Source of the DNA: Cyanoderma ruficeps
Taxonomy: Eukaryota > Chordata > Aves > Passeriformes > Timaliidae
DNA: 64,000 bases
NCBI GenBank assembly: GCA_008694505.1
Contig: VZDJ01000174.1
Span: 4,907,067 to 4,971,066 of the forward strand
Direction of reading: 5' to 3'
The notes below the pieces were generated by a model. That model was not told the origin of the DNA, ran no database searches, and worked only from the letters and a program-made list of their open reading frames with translations. Shown piece by piece: positions 35,086 to 46,196 of the stretch; positions within the stretch are counted from its first letter, which is position 1; the number at the start of each line of letters is the position of its first letter. A program made the position numbers and the translations under genes.

Positions 35086-36525
35086 AGGAGCTGCTTTGAG
35101 AGGAGGCTCACTGTCCTCCCCTGGAAGTTGTCCCTCTGTTACAGCTGTGAGCTGTCTGTGGTGTGAATGGAGCTCAGAGGCAAGTGGCCCATGTCCTGCA
35201 CCTGGTGGCTCCTTGCTGAGGAGCCCCTCGGCACAGAAACTGAGTCACGCTGGTGACATGGAGGTGTTGGAGCGTGGCATGGAAGGGTTGGGAGTCTCCC
35301 AAGCGCGGTGCTCCCGCGGCTGTGCTGGGGGGGGGCAATCAGCAGCATCGGCGAGGGTCTCTGTGGGCCTGTGGAACATCAAACCCCCACAAAACACTTC
35401 CATGTGCGCCTCCCCGCTCCCCGCGCCTCAGTCATTCCCTATTAATCCACTGGCCGGCGCGAGCGCTGCTGTCCCCACAAGTGTTCTTTCATGTTTGCCT
35501 GCAGCCTCAATGTCATCGCACAAAATCAAGAGTAATTACGAGCAGGCACCAGCCCCTTGCTCCCCCCACCGTGACTGTTCCTCCACATCTGGTTTCCACA
35601 ACCACTCTCAGGGGTACTCGGAGCTGCAGCTCCAGCACAGACCCTTCAGCTCTGCTGAACATTAACCTCCTCTGCCCCTTCCCTCCTGCCACCCCCGCCC
35701 CGTAATTTTTCATTTTGACCAGTGCTCATCATCAAACGGGTTTTATTTCCCCATTCCACCATTCCTGATGGCCTTATCCCGGGTTTCCTGGCAGCACAGA
35801 TTCTGTGTCAGCCCTTCAGAGGGACCAAACCCACACTGTTCTGCATCCCAGCTCTATCCTGGTAGATTTTTGTCATTTCATTTTGCCAGTTCAGGTTCTG
35901 GAGTACCTGTGCAGCCTGCTGGCTGAAGGGACTGTGGGAAATAAATACCACTGTGTCCATATGCAGAGAATTTATCCACTGTCCATCCCCTCAGGGAGGC
36001 CAGCTCCTCCTGCTCCTCTAAATTTTTACCTGCTCAGGTACTTTCATGTTTCCCCAAGCCAGTCTCTTTGCTGGGGCACCAGCCTGCAATCCTGCAAACA
36101 TCCCCTTCACATGGTCCTGGTTACGGGCACAAGATGTGCCTTAATCCTTTAATTTCTGCCGGGGCTGGAACTTGCTGCATCAGCATTTTGGGCCCCTTTG
36201 TGGATGATTTTCCTTCACTGCCTGTTCAGGTGGGAAGGGGCTCCAAGGGGGCCCTGCAGCAGCAGAGCAGCGGGTGCCTTTGGAGAGATGTCACCAACAG
36301 TCCCAAGTGTTTTCCTTTCAGAGAGATGGCACCAAGAGTTCAAAATATTTTCTCAGTGATGGTAAGTGTGGATTGAGGTGCCAGGCTGCTGCGAGGAGTG
36401 AGGAGAGGTCTCAGAGCGGCCCTGACTGCCACCGTTCCACCTCCTGAGCTCACTGGTGTTCTCACAACCCAAGGGAAAGGCAGGTTGTGTTTAAAATTCA
36501 GAAAAGGGGAAAAAAGGATATTAGA
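35086..36525. other. No gene seen; one CpG-retaining patch
   Basis: A patch at about 35395-35475 keeps CpG (GCGCCTCCCCGCTCCCCGCG, then GGCCGGCGCGAGCGC) and is followed by a moderate acceptor-like TTCATGTTTGCCTGCAG ending near 35505. No matching donor or known protein is found. A nine-G run lies near 35327-35335. Confidence 0.35.
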
Positions 36526-36710
36526 CATCAAATGTTGAACCAATTTCGGCTTGACCAGAATCCAATAAAGTGCAGTTCATACAACATTTTTATTGCTAAT
36601 TGGTTTGACTGTTAAAATTTAAATGCATGAAGTTACTTTAATGATGGACAGAGTGGACCTTGTTAACCTTTAAAAGGGGTTTAATTAATTTATAGACCTC
36701 CTAAAATGCT
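36526..36710. promoter_or_regulatory. A+T-rich homeodomain-motif cluster
   Basis: TTTTTATTGCTAATTGG near 36588, AAATTTAAATGCATG near 36617, CTTTAATGATGG near 36637 and GGTTTAATTAATTTATAG near 36678 (which includes the palindrome TTAATTAA, an LHX-type site). Low CpG and sharply A+T-rich against both flanks. Confidence 0.33.
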
Positions 36711-37206
36711 TCACACTTCTCCCTCCTGTGCCTGGCCCTGGCTGGCTCGGCCAGGCTCCCGTGCAGCCCCCGAACTCTGAGTGGTGACTGAATGCAAAAC
36801 GTGGTGAAGATGTGGCCAGCAGAGCATGGCCAGTGCTGGCCAGGGGCAGAGGCACCCTGGGGTGAGCCCCCAACACAGGATGGGCTGTTAAAGCAGTCAG
36901 TGTATGGCAGAGGGCCACGTCCTCACCCTGCAGAGTGGCAGAGGGGGCTGGGGAGCAGAGGAGGGTCTGATCTGGCTGCCTGGAGCTTCCCAGCACCCTG
37001 CTGGTGTTTCACCATGGCCAGGGACCCCTGCCACGCACGGCCCGGTGGGTTACATGCTGCCAAACATTTTCTATTTAAATGCAAATTTTGACTTTTCACT
37101 CAGCAGCTCCATGAAGTTTTTCACAGCGCAGTGAGGGTCACAATAATAATTTATCCACAGGCCTCGTCCTACAGGTACTGGCTGTACAGAAGGGTTGGTG
37201 CTTTGA
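36711..37206. other. No gene seen; one POU octamer
   Basis: A perfect octamer ATGCAAAT lies at 37079-37086 in a short A+T-rich patch that extends to about 37155 (CAATAATAATTTATCC). The earlier part is G+C-moderate and featureless. Confidence 0.38.
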
Positions 37207-37292
37207 TGGCTGGGAGAGGAGAAAGGAAGGGGAAAGGGAAGAAGAAGGGGAAGGGAAAAGGGAAAAAGAAGGGGAAGGAGAAGGGAGAGAAG
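37207..37292 (+). repeat. Homopurine tract
   Basis: About 85 bases made only of A and G on the + strand (GGGAGAGGAGAAAGG then repeated GGGAAG/GGGGAAG/AAAAGG blocks). Such mirror-like purine tracts can adopt triplex structure. They are also slippage-prone, so length may vary between individuals. Confidence 0.8.
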
Positions 37293-38155
37293 GCCACAAA
37301 TGTGCTGGCCTGGGCACCCCCAGCTCAGCTCCTGGAGTCACTGGCAGCCACAGAGGATGGCCAGGCTCTGGAATCTGCCAGAGCTCTGCCAGCTCTTCAC
37401 CATGTGGTGCCTGCTGGACTCCCCACAGAGTAACTCTTTTTCAATATATATATATTATTCTCATTCTTCCATACATGGTCCCTGCCGTATCTAAAGCTGT
37501 GCCTGGAAGACGGAGTGTTTATGTGCTGCACCAGGGAGGCTGCTCTACAAGGCACATCATCACAGCGTTTGATGTACACACAAACTCACTCCCATTTATC
37601 TGTAGCCTTCCCACACGGTACAGGGATGGTATTTTTCAGCGTCCTAAAAAAAAGGCAGAGGTGCAAGGAGATGAAATTCAGTGGTTTCCACTGATTTGGA
37701 TACCCAGGGAGTCACGGCAGATGTGCTGTACCCCCAAAACATCAGCCCCTCTTTCTGTCTCTGTTATCCCCACTCCCTACCAGCAAAGCTGGGTTCTGTG
37801 AGCAGCAGCCCCTTCCTCAGGCAGCCCCAACACAGGCCCAGGGCTGGGCAGGACCCAGAAGGTGACCGAACAGGGCATGACACATGAGGGCCCAGCCCTG
37901 GGAGTGTCAGGAATTAAGATAAGTAGAAAAAGCAGACAGACTTTCCCGTGACATCATCTCAGTGCCCTGGTTCACAGGCAGGACAGGGGTCACTGCAGTG
38001 CCTGGCCCAGGCACAAGCCCTGTCCCTGAGGCTGCTCACTGCTGGGACAGGGGACACTGGGGAATGCAGCACAGCTCCTCCCCAGCCCACCACCGCCAGA
38101 CCCGCCACCTCCACGTACAGCAAGAGCCATAGAAAAGGGATCTGGAGCCGAGGTC
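37293..38155. other. No gene seen; short AT repeat
   Basis: A TA dinucleotide run of about 12 bases lies near 37445-37456. No other repeat or exon is recognised. Confidence 0.4.
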
Positions 38156-38640
38156 ACATCCTTTTTCTAATGTGAATTAGTCTGAGCACTAAATGAGTTC
38201 AGACTTAATTGTAAGCATTTTCTGTTAACTAAGCAAGAAATCTTATAATAACACAATAAGGTGCCATTTCACAGCATCCAAATGGAGCAATAAGCTGGGG
38301 CCTCATTTGTATGTATTTTTTTTTCACAGTGATTGCTGACGCTGCTGCTTTTAATATATTCACATTGGCACAGCCATTTGCATTCAGATGCAATTATGAG
38401 TTAGAAACTCCCTCCTTTCTGCAAGCTCCAGAAAGGGAGAATTTCAGCCCAGAGACACGTTACTGTTCATTTTGTGGGGTCTAATTAAGGAGTCTGCTCT
38501 GGCAGGAATCGAATTCCTATTGTTACCAAAGGGAGCGTCCTGCAAAGAAATAGATTAAATTAAACCAAGCCTTTAAAATTCTCCCTTTTTCTCAACAAAA
38601 TCTTATTGATCTTGAGCAGAAATAGTTATTTCCTATGGAA
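38156..38640. promoter_or_regulatory. A+T-rich candidate enhancer with POU octamer
   Basis: TCTAATGTGAATTAGTC near 38166, CTTAATTGTAAGC near 38203, TTATAATAACACAATAAGG near 38242, a perfect octamer ATTTGCAT at 38376-38383, CAATTATGAG near 38391 and CTAATTAAGG near 38481. Nearly 500 bases without simple repeats but dense in motifs is typical of long conserved non-coding elements near developmental genes, and this is one of the better candidates in the window. Confidence 0.4.
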
Positions 38641-39540
38641 AAAAAAAACAACGCTTTGGGGACAGAGGCCAAAAAAAATGCATGAACCACACGCAGCCAT
38701 TCCTGGGGAGTACTGGCAGGTCACAGCTGTGCCACACACAGTCGACCACTGGAGGGTGAGAGCCTGATGGCAAACCCACTGCAGACCCTCCAGACCCACT
38801 GAAGCCTCCCAAACACACTGCACAGCCCCCAAACCTCAGCCCAGTGACAGGGTTACCCAATGGCCAGCTTCCCACAAGGCCAGGGCAGTGCAGGTGCTGT
38901 GGAGCAGCAGGGCGGGGTGGCTTCCCAGCCTTACTGGGAAGAGCCACCAAAGAGCAACTGGATGGCTGCACATCCCTCCAACCCCCAGGTCCTCTGAGGA
39001 GCCAGAGCAACAAATAAAAAAGAGAAATTAAGAAAGTAAGGGAGGTTGAAGCTCTAGGAGGGGAACCAGAGTAGGAGAGCAGCGAGGTTCTTGCCATGGG
39101 CACAGGTATCATGGTATCACAGGTATCAGCCACCCGTGGTAGCTGCTTGTGGTGTGTGACAGCACCATGGGTCAGGGCTTAGGGACACCCACAGACAGGC
39201 AGTGGGACAGGGAGCTTACATCCCCCACAGCTCTGTGAAAGGACCCCATTTTGCCAAGACAGGTGCTGCCCATCTCACCACCTCCACTGCCATTCCCAGG
39301 AACAACACAGGGATCCCAGGAAGGAATGAGCTCGAGAGCAGCCCAACCAAAATCCCCACCTGCCATGGGAAACTCTGGCATGACCTCAAGAACTGGTGGG
39401 AGCAGGAACTTCGGGGAGTCCCTAGAGCTGGGCCACAAGAGAGTCAGAGCTGGACTCCTTAGGTGCTGGTGAGCACCCTCCTCTTCCTCCTCCTCCTCCT
39501 CTTTCCAGCAGGGAGAAGTAGCAAGTGGGAGGAGGAGGAG
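38641..39540. other. No gene seen; opposed TCC and GGA runs
   Basis: A TCC-rich run at about 39478-39505 is followed at 39530-39540 by GGAGGAGGAG, forming a loose inverted arrangement with about 25 bases between. The rest is G+C-moderate with no feature. Confidence 0.42.
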
Positions 39541-39925
39541 ATGACCATGTAATTACTGCAGCACCTGAGATCTCATAAGAGTGCCATGCAGATTACCTCC
39601 TCCCGACAGGCTGGAGCTGTGGTTTATAGTTTACACCAGCATATATCGAATTAACCTCCGAGAAAAAGGTTAAACTATCAATCACGAGCTGCAGTTTAAG
39701 AAACTGCATCCCTGTGATGTATGGCACCGGCAGCACGTCAGGACTCAGCCAAAGACTGCTTAAAAGTAACTGGGGATAATGGGCCTGGCTCCTTATGGAG
39801 ATAGATGTGCCCAGTGTTGACTTTAATACGCTGCATAAATGAGACCCCGGTGTGGAAATATTGCATCACAATGTAAAACAATTTCCTCTATTCAAACAAC
39901 CCCTAAGTAGATTCCTCGTTAATAT
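39541..39925. promoter_or_regulatory. Candidate enhancer with two inverted repeats and a PBX-HOX site
   Basis: ATAGTTTA at 39626-39633 pairs with TAAACTAT at 39671-39678. TGCAGTTT-AAG-AAACTGCA forms a perfect 8-bp inverted repeat at 39690-39708. ATCAATCA at 39677-39684 is TGATTGAT on the - strand, a PBX-HOX type site. GTAATTACTGC near 39550 and GTTTACACC near 39629 add homeodomain and forkhead-like cores. The motif order is unusually organised, but function is inferred. Confidence 0.4.
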
Positions 39926-40900
39926 TTGCCGGGCAGCAGGGCCAGCCCTGGGTAGGAGGTGGAGGTGCCAGTGAGGTTTGGAGGGCATGGCAGTGGTGGG
40001 GGTCCCGGAGTAGTGCTGGGGCTGGGACACTCGGGGCAGGGGACATCTGGGGCAGGGGACACTGGACAGTGGCTGGCGCTGGCCCGGGCCGGGGCCCCAC
40101 GAGCAGAGGGCTTCGATTATCTGCACATGTGTCGAGCAGCAGGGCTGTAATTTGAAGACATGTAACACAGACTGTTTACATTTTTGCAATCCTGGATAGT
40201 TATGTGCTGAATTTCCCTACTGGAAAGAAAAACTGCATGAGTGGGGAATGCAGAGGAGGAGGAGGAGGCTTCTCCCCTTCGTAGCATTGCATCTGGGAGC
40301 AGGCTCAGGAGCAGACACGGATCCTTCCTGCCCCATCTGAGGGGCCCCTCACAGCCCAGCTTGGCCCAGGGGTCACACTGGGCAGCCCAGGCAGAGGGAC
40401 AGTCCCCAAAGAGGGGCCCAGGCAAGGGGCAGCCCCCACAAAGCTCTGCAGAGAGCCCGGCCACCATCACCACCAGCTCTGAGTGAGTGGGGACACGTCT
40501 GCAATCACAGGCTGGGGACATGTGTTACCAAGTTGGGTTCTAATTGTAATAAATGTAACTGCTAATTTTGGGCAAATCTACTCATTTACTGCTCCAGGAA
40601 CCTTGGGAGAATTGGCACTGGGTACTCCCAAGCAAGGACAGCACTGCCCAATTTTTTGTCACACGATTTTTATTTGCAACCACTACATGAAAGTCACAGC
40701 TTTGGCCAAGGAACGGTGATGCCAGGGGTCCCTGTGAGACCCAGGAGTGTGACCAGCCTTCCCCTGCCCCTGCACCCCCCCAAACGAGGACTGTGTCACT
40801 GCTGTTACTGTGGCTGCTGTCCCATCGCCCCGGGCCCTGGAGAGCTCAGAAGTGTTCAGCGAACAACCTCTCCATTCCTCTACAGATGAGCTGAGACCTG
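39926..40900. other. No gene seen; short 16-bp tandem repeat
   Basis: GACACTCGGGGCAGGG at 40026-40041 and GACATCTGGGGCAGGG at 40042-40057 repeat in tandem, with a partial third copy from 40058. A GGA run lies near 40255-40268. No exon is recognised. Confidence 0.45.
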
Positions 40901-42450
40901 ATCCGCTCATTGTGCTTTTTTTGAGCTTTAAAACAGGCTGGTCTGAGGTTAGAGCTTCACCTAACGCCGCCTGAAGAATAAGAAAAGGTCAGCAAGACTT
41001 GTGAAATAAAAATGTTTCCATCTCAGTTGAGAACAAGCCCAGATGGGTGAGCAAAGTTTAGAAATGGGAAAGAATTGAGCGAGCAGCAATACTGTGAGAA
41101 GCTGATAAGAGGAGCTCTAGCAGGAGAATAGGGGAGCCTTGTCTATCAGCCTATTAAAGGCTATTCTTACAAGTTTTTTTCTTTTCATTAATACGCAGGG
41201 TGAATAGAACATTGAATAAAAATCAGTACTTACTGCACAATTGTAGGATTGAAAGGTAACTGTCAACAGAAGGATTGGGGTGACAAAAGGGGCCATTTCA
41301 GTGCTTAGCAAATGATTTTCGGCTTGTCATTTCAATAGGCCGTGTTTTTCAGAGATTGTGTTTTTTTGAATAGCGTTTATTACCATGCTTTTTAAAAATT
41401 TCATGTTGTCTCTTTGCAGGCACCATTCATTTGCAGATGCAGTATTCCTTTTGGGTTGTCAGAGGGATACTGCTTTAGAAAAATAAAGTACAGTCGTCCA
41501 GTGAGAAAAAGGATTCTCTTGTGAAGCTAATGGCTGGGAGAAAAACAATCGGGGCAGCTCCTACCTTCTTGCCAGCCTGACCCAGTTTCTCCCACTGTTC
41601 TTTATTCATGATCGCGTGGGCCACCGGTTCTCTCCATTTCAAATTACAAGTATGATGCTGAGTAAGATAAAACTTTTTTTTTAACAGAAAGCCCATCTTC
41701 CCTAACGCTCCGATTTTGCAGCGGGAGACCCTAAGACCAAACCGGTCGCCTATCTCTCACCCACAGACAAGAGGTCCAATTCTGCAGCCTTTATTCAGAC
41801 GAAATCCCATTTCTCTCAATGGGGGCTTTGCTTGAATAAGCAGTGGGCAATTAATGCTCGGAGTTTACAAAGGAGATACGTGGGGTGTTTAAGGCTTTGT
41901 GTGTATGCCCGAGAGGAGAAGCGAAGTGACAAAGTTTTACGGTTATCTGCCTTAAATAAAATCTTTGAAAACACATGTTGGTTTAATCGAAATGATCATG
42001 TTCATTGCTCCATAATTGCTCACATAGGTCCGGAATTTGCATGACACTGTACACTGTGCAATAGTGGTTAAAAAGACTGGCATTAGGATTTCATATCATT
42101 TTAACAAAAACCACCATTTTTGGCACCCTGGGCTCCTAAGTAGAGAGTAATCTAGAATTAGTGAGAAATAGATTTCATGGCTTTAAGTCACTTTATAGTG
42201 TGCAGGTCTTGAACCCTGATCTTTTGTAAATTGAACCACTTGTGAAAAAACAAAGGGCTCTAATCCCTTTAAACTACCACTGCACATCCCTGGCCCAGAG
42301 CCCTTGAGAAGTGATTTAAACGACGTCGGGTATGGCAGCTCAAAACATACTCAAATCTGTTAAGAGGCTGATATATAGGAAGGGAATGGAAGCAGGGTAA
42401 AACAAAACAAAACAAAAAAGCTAATTAAAAGTATTGATGAGTCTGACAGA
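40901..42450. promoter_or_regulatory. Long A+T-rich block, strongest candidate for extended conserved non-coding DNA
   Basis: About 1.5 kb of unique, A+T-rich sequence with almost no simple repeats. It includes the palindrome ACAATTGT at 41237-41244 (SOX-dimer-like), a perfect POU octamer ATTTGCAT at 42035-42042, ATGATCATG near 41991, CTAGAATTAG near 42152 and the CpG-containing palindrome CGACGTCG at 42321-42328 (CRE-like). An acceptor-like CTCTTTGCAG lies near 41411-41420 with no clear exon after it. Several adjacent enhancers are the best reading, untested. Confidence 0.42.
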
Positions 42451-43270
42451 AAGAATAATATCCTTCAGCCCGTCTGAAAATCACCCTGAGCTGGACTGGG
42501 ATCCTCCTGGCACAGCCACTGCCGCAAGTGGGAGAGGAACAGCTGAGAGGATGAGGGTTCCAGGCACTGCGGTGAGGATTTGCTGGGGCTGGAGAGGCAG
42601 GAGGAGCTCCCGGTGAGGGTCACAACAGCCTGGGACACTCTGGTGTCTGGTCACTGCCTGTCCACACCTCCCGCGGTCCTTGTGCCTGGTACCCAGCTCG
42701 GCGAGGGCTTTGTCTCTTGAAACCGCTTTTTTCCACCTGCTCCAAAACACAAGACACCGCTTGTGAACTGTCCCAGGTGACCTGGAGTTTTCTGTGTTAG
42801 ACAAACATTACTAATTCAAAAGCACTTTTCTTTGCGATGCTGGCGTTCCACCTCTTTCCGGAGGAGCTGCAGCAATAATGGGTGTGTTAATGAGGATTAT
42901 CCTTCCTGCCAGCCCAAGGAACAGCTGATCAATCCACCGAGCCCTCATCCCAGCTCCTCCCTGACTGCCAGGTCTGTGGCCCCATGAGGTGTGTGGCCAG
43001 TGGTGTGGGGATGGCACAAATGGTGCGACCCTGGCAGGTGGCCGTGGGGTGGAGGGCAGGGTCCCCATGCTAGGCAGAGATCCTGCCCCCGCCAGCATTT
43101 TCCCTGGCTGGATCCTCCTTGTCCCAGCCAGGACAGCTCCTGAAATGAATGTGCCGGGCTGGCAAGGCGTTGCCTGGCACCTTGCTCCAGCAATCCCCCT
43201 CCCTTCTGCACGCACAGGGAAGGGATCTTGGCCTAGGCTTGATTTTACACCCCTGCAGCACTGAGCGCTG
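42451..43270. other. No gene seen
   Basis: G+C-moderate DNA between two candidate elements. Frames on both strands at 42811-43264 overlap each other. Nothing is recognised. Confidence 0.4.
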
Positions 43271-43600
43271 GAGCTCAGGGGCCAGCAGGGACAAAATGTT
43301 CAGTTTCCGTAGCAATAGCAGAAAAACAAGAATTTCACTTTGAAAAACTTGAAGCGGTGTTCTTTAACAAACCTGCTGTCTGCTCTTCTCCCAGGGGAAG
43401 GCTGAGACAAGGATCTCTGCAGCAGAAATGCCTGACTCGGTGTTTAAAGTGCCCTTGTTAGCCCTGCCTTGATGGCTGTCTGGAGAATCACAGATCCCAC
43501 CGATATTTAAGGCCATATAATTTGCTTATCTCCTTGTACAGTCTTAAGCAGCCCCTGAAGAGAGAGACAGGCTATTCCCTCGCAGATGCTTTTGTTTCCA
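43271..43600. promoter_or_regulatory. Candidate regulatory element with a GATA site
   Basis: A+T-moderate unique sequence containing GGCCATATAATTTGC near 43511, followed by CTTATCT at 43525-43531 (AGATAAG on the - strand, a GATA-factor site), and CCGTAGCAATAGC near 43307. Few repeats. The inference is from motifs. Confidence 0.25.
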
Positions 43601-43890
43601 GCTGATGTTCAGGTCACAGCAGAGTCATCAGGTGACAGCACAGGGACCCCACCAAAGCACCCACACTGGCCCCAGACCCCGTCCTAGCGAGGCAGGAAGG
43701 CAAACACCAAGGGCTGGGGGGATCCAGCCCTTACCTGACTGTCCCGGCAGGGTCCCACACTGCCACCTTGCCTTCACTCCGTGGGCTCCCTGTGCGCCCC
43801 CACAGCCATTCCCTCCAGCCATGCCCTTCACCTTCCAGTCCCCCTCCATGCAGCAGCCTTTTCCAAATCCTCCCATTGTAAATACCGATG
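43601..43890. other. No feature seen
   Basis: A G+C-rich spacer under 300 bases between two candidate elements. Nothing is recognised. Confidence 0.35.
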
Positions 43891-44220
43891 GAGAACCAGA
43901 ATGAAAGGCCAAGCGGCCATGTCAGAGCACTCCGGACATTAGTCAGACAAAAGACTTTAAAACAAAGTTCAATTAGGTGTGAAGGAAATAAGAAGCTGCC
44001 AGCAGCAGCGCGGGCTGTGTGAATGCTCTGAGATGCTGGAGCAATATGCAACATAAATGCGTTTGTCTCTGCTCTGACCAGCCTTCCCTGACAGCCTGTG
44101 CTCCAAGCCGTGCAAACAGAAGCCTCCTGGCATACTTGGAAGATAGTCAACATTTCCAGTTATAATATTTTAATTATGAAGCATGCTGTTGAGTCAGTTA
44201 TCTGAAGCCACCGGCTCGGG
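43891..44220. promoter_or_regulatory. Candidate regulatory element
   Basis: GACATTAGTCAGAC near 43935, AACAAAG at 43961-43967 (TCF/LEF or SOX type), CAATTAGG at 43970-43977, GCAATATGCAACATAAATGC near 44040 and ATAATATTTTAATTATG near 44162. TCF-like and homeodomain cores lie within 20 bases of each other. Confidence 0.27.
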
Positions 44221-45119
44221 GAAAGGCCCAGTGCCACCAGGCGTGGACTCTAAATGAGATGCTGGGATAATGCTCCTCCAAAAAAGCCAACGAGCTCCTG
44301 CCCACAGCCAAGTGTGGAGCTTCCCCCACATCTGGCTGCGCTCTGCAGCATCCCGAGCTCGGTGCCACCACCTTTCCCAGCACAAAGCTTTCCTCAGAAG
44401 GCACCCGCCTCACACCTCTGGCGACAGACACGGATCTGCTGCATCCCTGGCACTGATCAAGAACCAAGGCAAAGGATGAAGCCACCCCAGACCTTCTCTG
44501 GAGTCAGACGTGCTTCCTACATCCCTGCTGCAGATCTGCACTTGGCTGGAGTTTCTCAAGGACTTTTTCAGCTGCCGAGGTATCTTCTACGTTCTTGGTT
44601 CTCCATCACCTCTGTGCCACCCATCCTGCCTTCCCAAGTACCCCATGCGTGCCTCTCTCACTGCTTTTCCATGAGCACCAGTGATTGCTTTGGTTCAGTG
44701 CCATGGCTGCTATGGCGTCCTGAGATATCTCTACTGGGAAACAGAACACAGAAATATGAATTCATCAACGAAATAATAAAAATAAACAGTGATTGCTAAA
44801 TGCAACAGCCACTGAATGCCCAGCCATAACACAGAGAGAACCTGAGGGCTGAAGACATGAAGCCCTGAAGTGCTGGGAGGCTGGACAGCAGCGCCACGGT
44901 CAGAGCAAGGATTTTGCTCCAGGCCTGTCTTTACACTAAATTAAAGCTGGAGAAGTTCTGCTCAGGATCATACATGAGCCCCGACCAAGGCGCCAGCCGT
45001 GAGCGTGTGTGTTACCCCGCGGGCGCCTCAGAGACCTTTTGGGCACGTACAGGAATCTGGGCTGCACAACTGCATCCCAAGGCTGGACAGGGACCACTGA
45101 TTGTGCTTTAATTGCAGGC
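44221..45119. other. No gene seen
   Basis: One + strand frame of about 180 codons (44254-44799) is open but has no recognisable domain and lacks clear splice context. CpG is retained near 44995-45030 (GTGAGCGTGTGTGTTACCCC then GCGGGCGCC), possibly the edge of the next element. Confidence 0.35.
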
Positions 45120-45300
45120 TCAGTATGAAACAAGGTGTGGGCCAAAGTGCAGCTCCAATAGGTGCAGCGCCAAGGAGGACGCGGTGCCAGCAATAGATAC
45201 TCTGGCAAACTCAGTCCTCCAGCTCCAATTATGGAACTTCTCTTATACCACTGTCTCTAAACATTGGCTTCGGACTGCAGTGCCTTATGCCAAATTGTAA
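45120..45300 (+). other. Terminal-exon candidate or conserved element
   Basis: GTGCTTTAATTGCAG ends at 45118 and is a moderate acceptor. The following frame is open for about 60 codons and then stops (TAA at 45298-45300). It includes TRCGPKCSSNRC, with three cysteines in twelve residues, and LQLWNFSYTTVSKHWL. No polyadenylation signal is obvious just downstream and no family is recognised, so conserved non-coding sequence is more likely. Confidence 0.14.
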
Positions 45301-45660
45301 TCGCCCTCATTCTGCTGATGGTCAGAACGCCTGGAGCCCAAACGGGATGTAATAATCACCGAGGAGGAGAAAGCACGCTCAGAGCTGATGCTCAGCACAG
45401 CGTGTGCGGCGCACAGGGAACGGCAGCATATGTCATCGCACTGTGATTACCTCACAGGAGCTGGAAAAACACACTTTTCCTGCTCAGACTCCAGAATGAT
45501 GATCATAAATTCAAATGGGTTTTGCAGCTTTCCGTGAGGAAGACTCTCCAAAAAATCCCACCAGCCAGGGACAGGCCAGGCTGTCTGCAGGAAGGTGTTG
45601 GCAGGGAAGTGTCGTTCCTGGTGGCGCGAGCAGGACCCACCGACACTGTTCACACCATAA
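45301..45660. other. No gene seen
   Basis: Unique DNA with GATGATCATAAATTC near 45497 and some retained CpG near 45395-45425. No exon or repeat is recognised. Confidence 0.35.
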
Positions 45661-45860
45661 GCCCTGATTTATAGCTTATTAAAACAGAGAGAGTTGAGAT
45701 AAAATGCCAGGAATAAAAAACTCTGACTGGATCGAGTGTGACTTGGCTTATTGAGTTTGTTTCCTCTCTTTTTATAAGGGCTATAAAAACAAACAGCTCT
45801 CACTTGACTAAAGAAATCATTCATTAAGCTCCTCCACTTGTTCCAGCACATCCAGACACA
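45661..45860. promoter_or_regulatory. A+T-rich element with divergent TATA-like boxes
   Basis: TTTTTATA at 45769-45776 and TATAAAAA at 45782-45789 are perfect inverted copies separated by AGGGC, so a TATA-like box faces outward on each strand. A+T-rich sequence around it includes TTATAGCTTATTAAAAC near 45670 and AATCATTCATTAAGC near 45815. It could be a bidirectional promoter core, a MEF2-like site or chance. Confidence 0.25.
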
Positions 45861-46100
45861 CGCAAATAAATTCCGGGTGTCCCTTTCCAGAGCTCATCCC
45901 AAGAACACTGGTGGGGCCCATTGACTCCAGCTGTGCCACCTGGGCAGGGCAGGCTGGTGGTGGCACAGTCAAGGTTACACCAGGGGACCCCAGGATCCTG
46001 GGGGTCCTTGGGGTTCCCTCAGCCAGGCAGGGCTCTGACCCTTGAGGGGAGCTTGGCTGGGTTCACATCCAGCCCAGAGAGACCTCTCAAGAAATGTGAT
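45861..46100. other. No feature seen
   Basis: Short G+C-moderate spacer before the heptamer array. Nothing is recognised. Confidence 0.35.
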
Positions 46101-46196
46101 GGAAAGGGAAAAGGGAAAAGAGAAAAGGGAAAAGGGAAAAGGGAAAAGGGAAAAGGGAAAAGGGAAAAGGGAAAAGGGAAAAGGGAAAAGGGAAAA
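46101..46196 (+). repeat. (GGGAAAA) heptanucleotide array, 13 units
   Basis: A partial GGAAA is followed by 13 heptamers from 46106 to 46196. All are GGGAAAA except one GAGAAAA at 46120-46126, and the last ten are identical. The + strand is purine-only and has GGG every 7 bases with 4-base loops, so it satisfies quadruplex rules several times over and could also form triplex. Frames open through it are artefacts. Confidence 0.96.
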
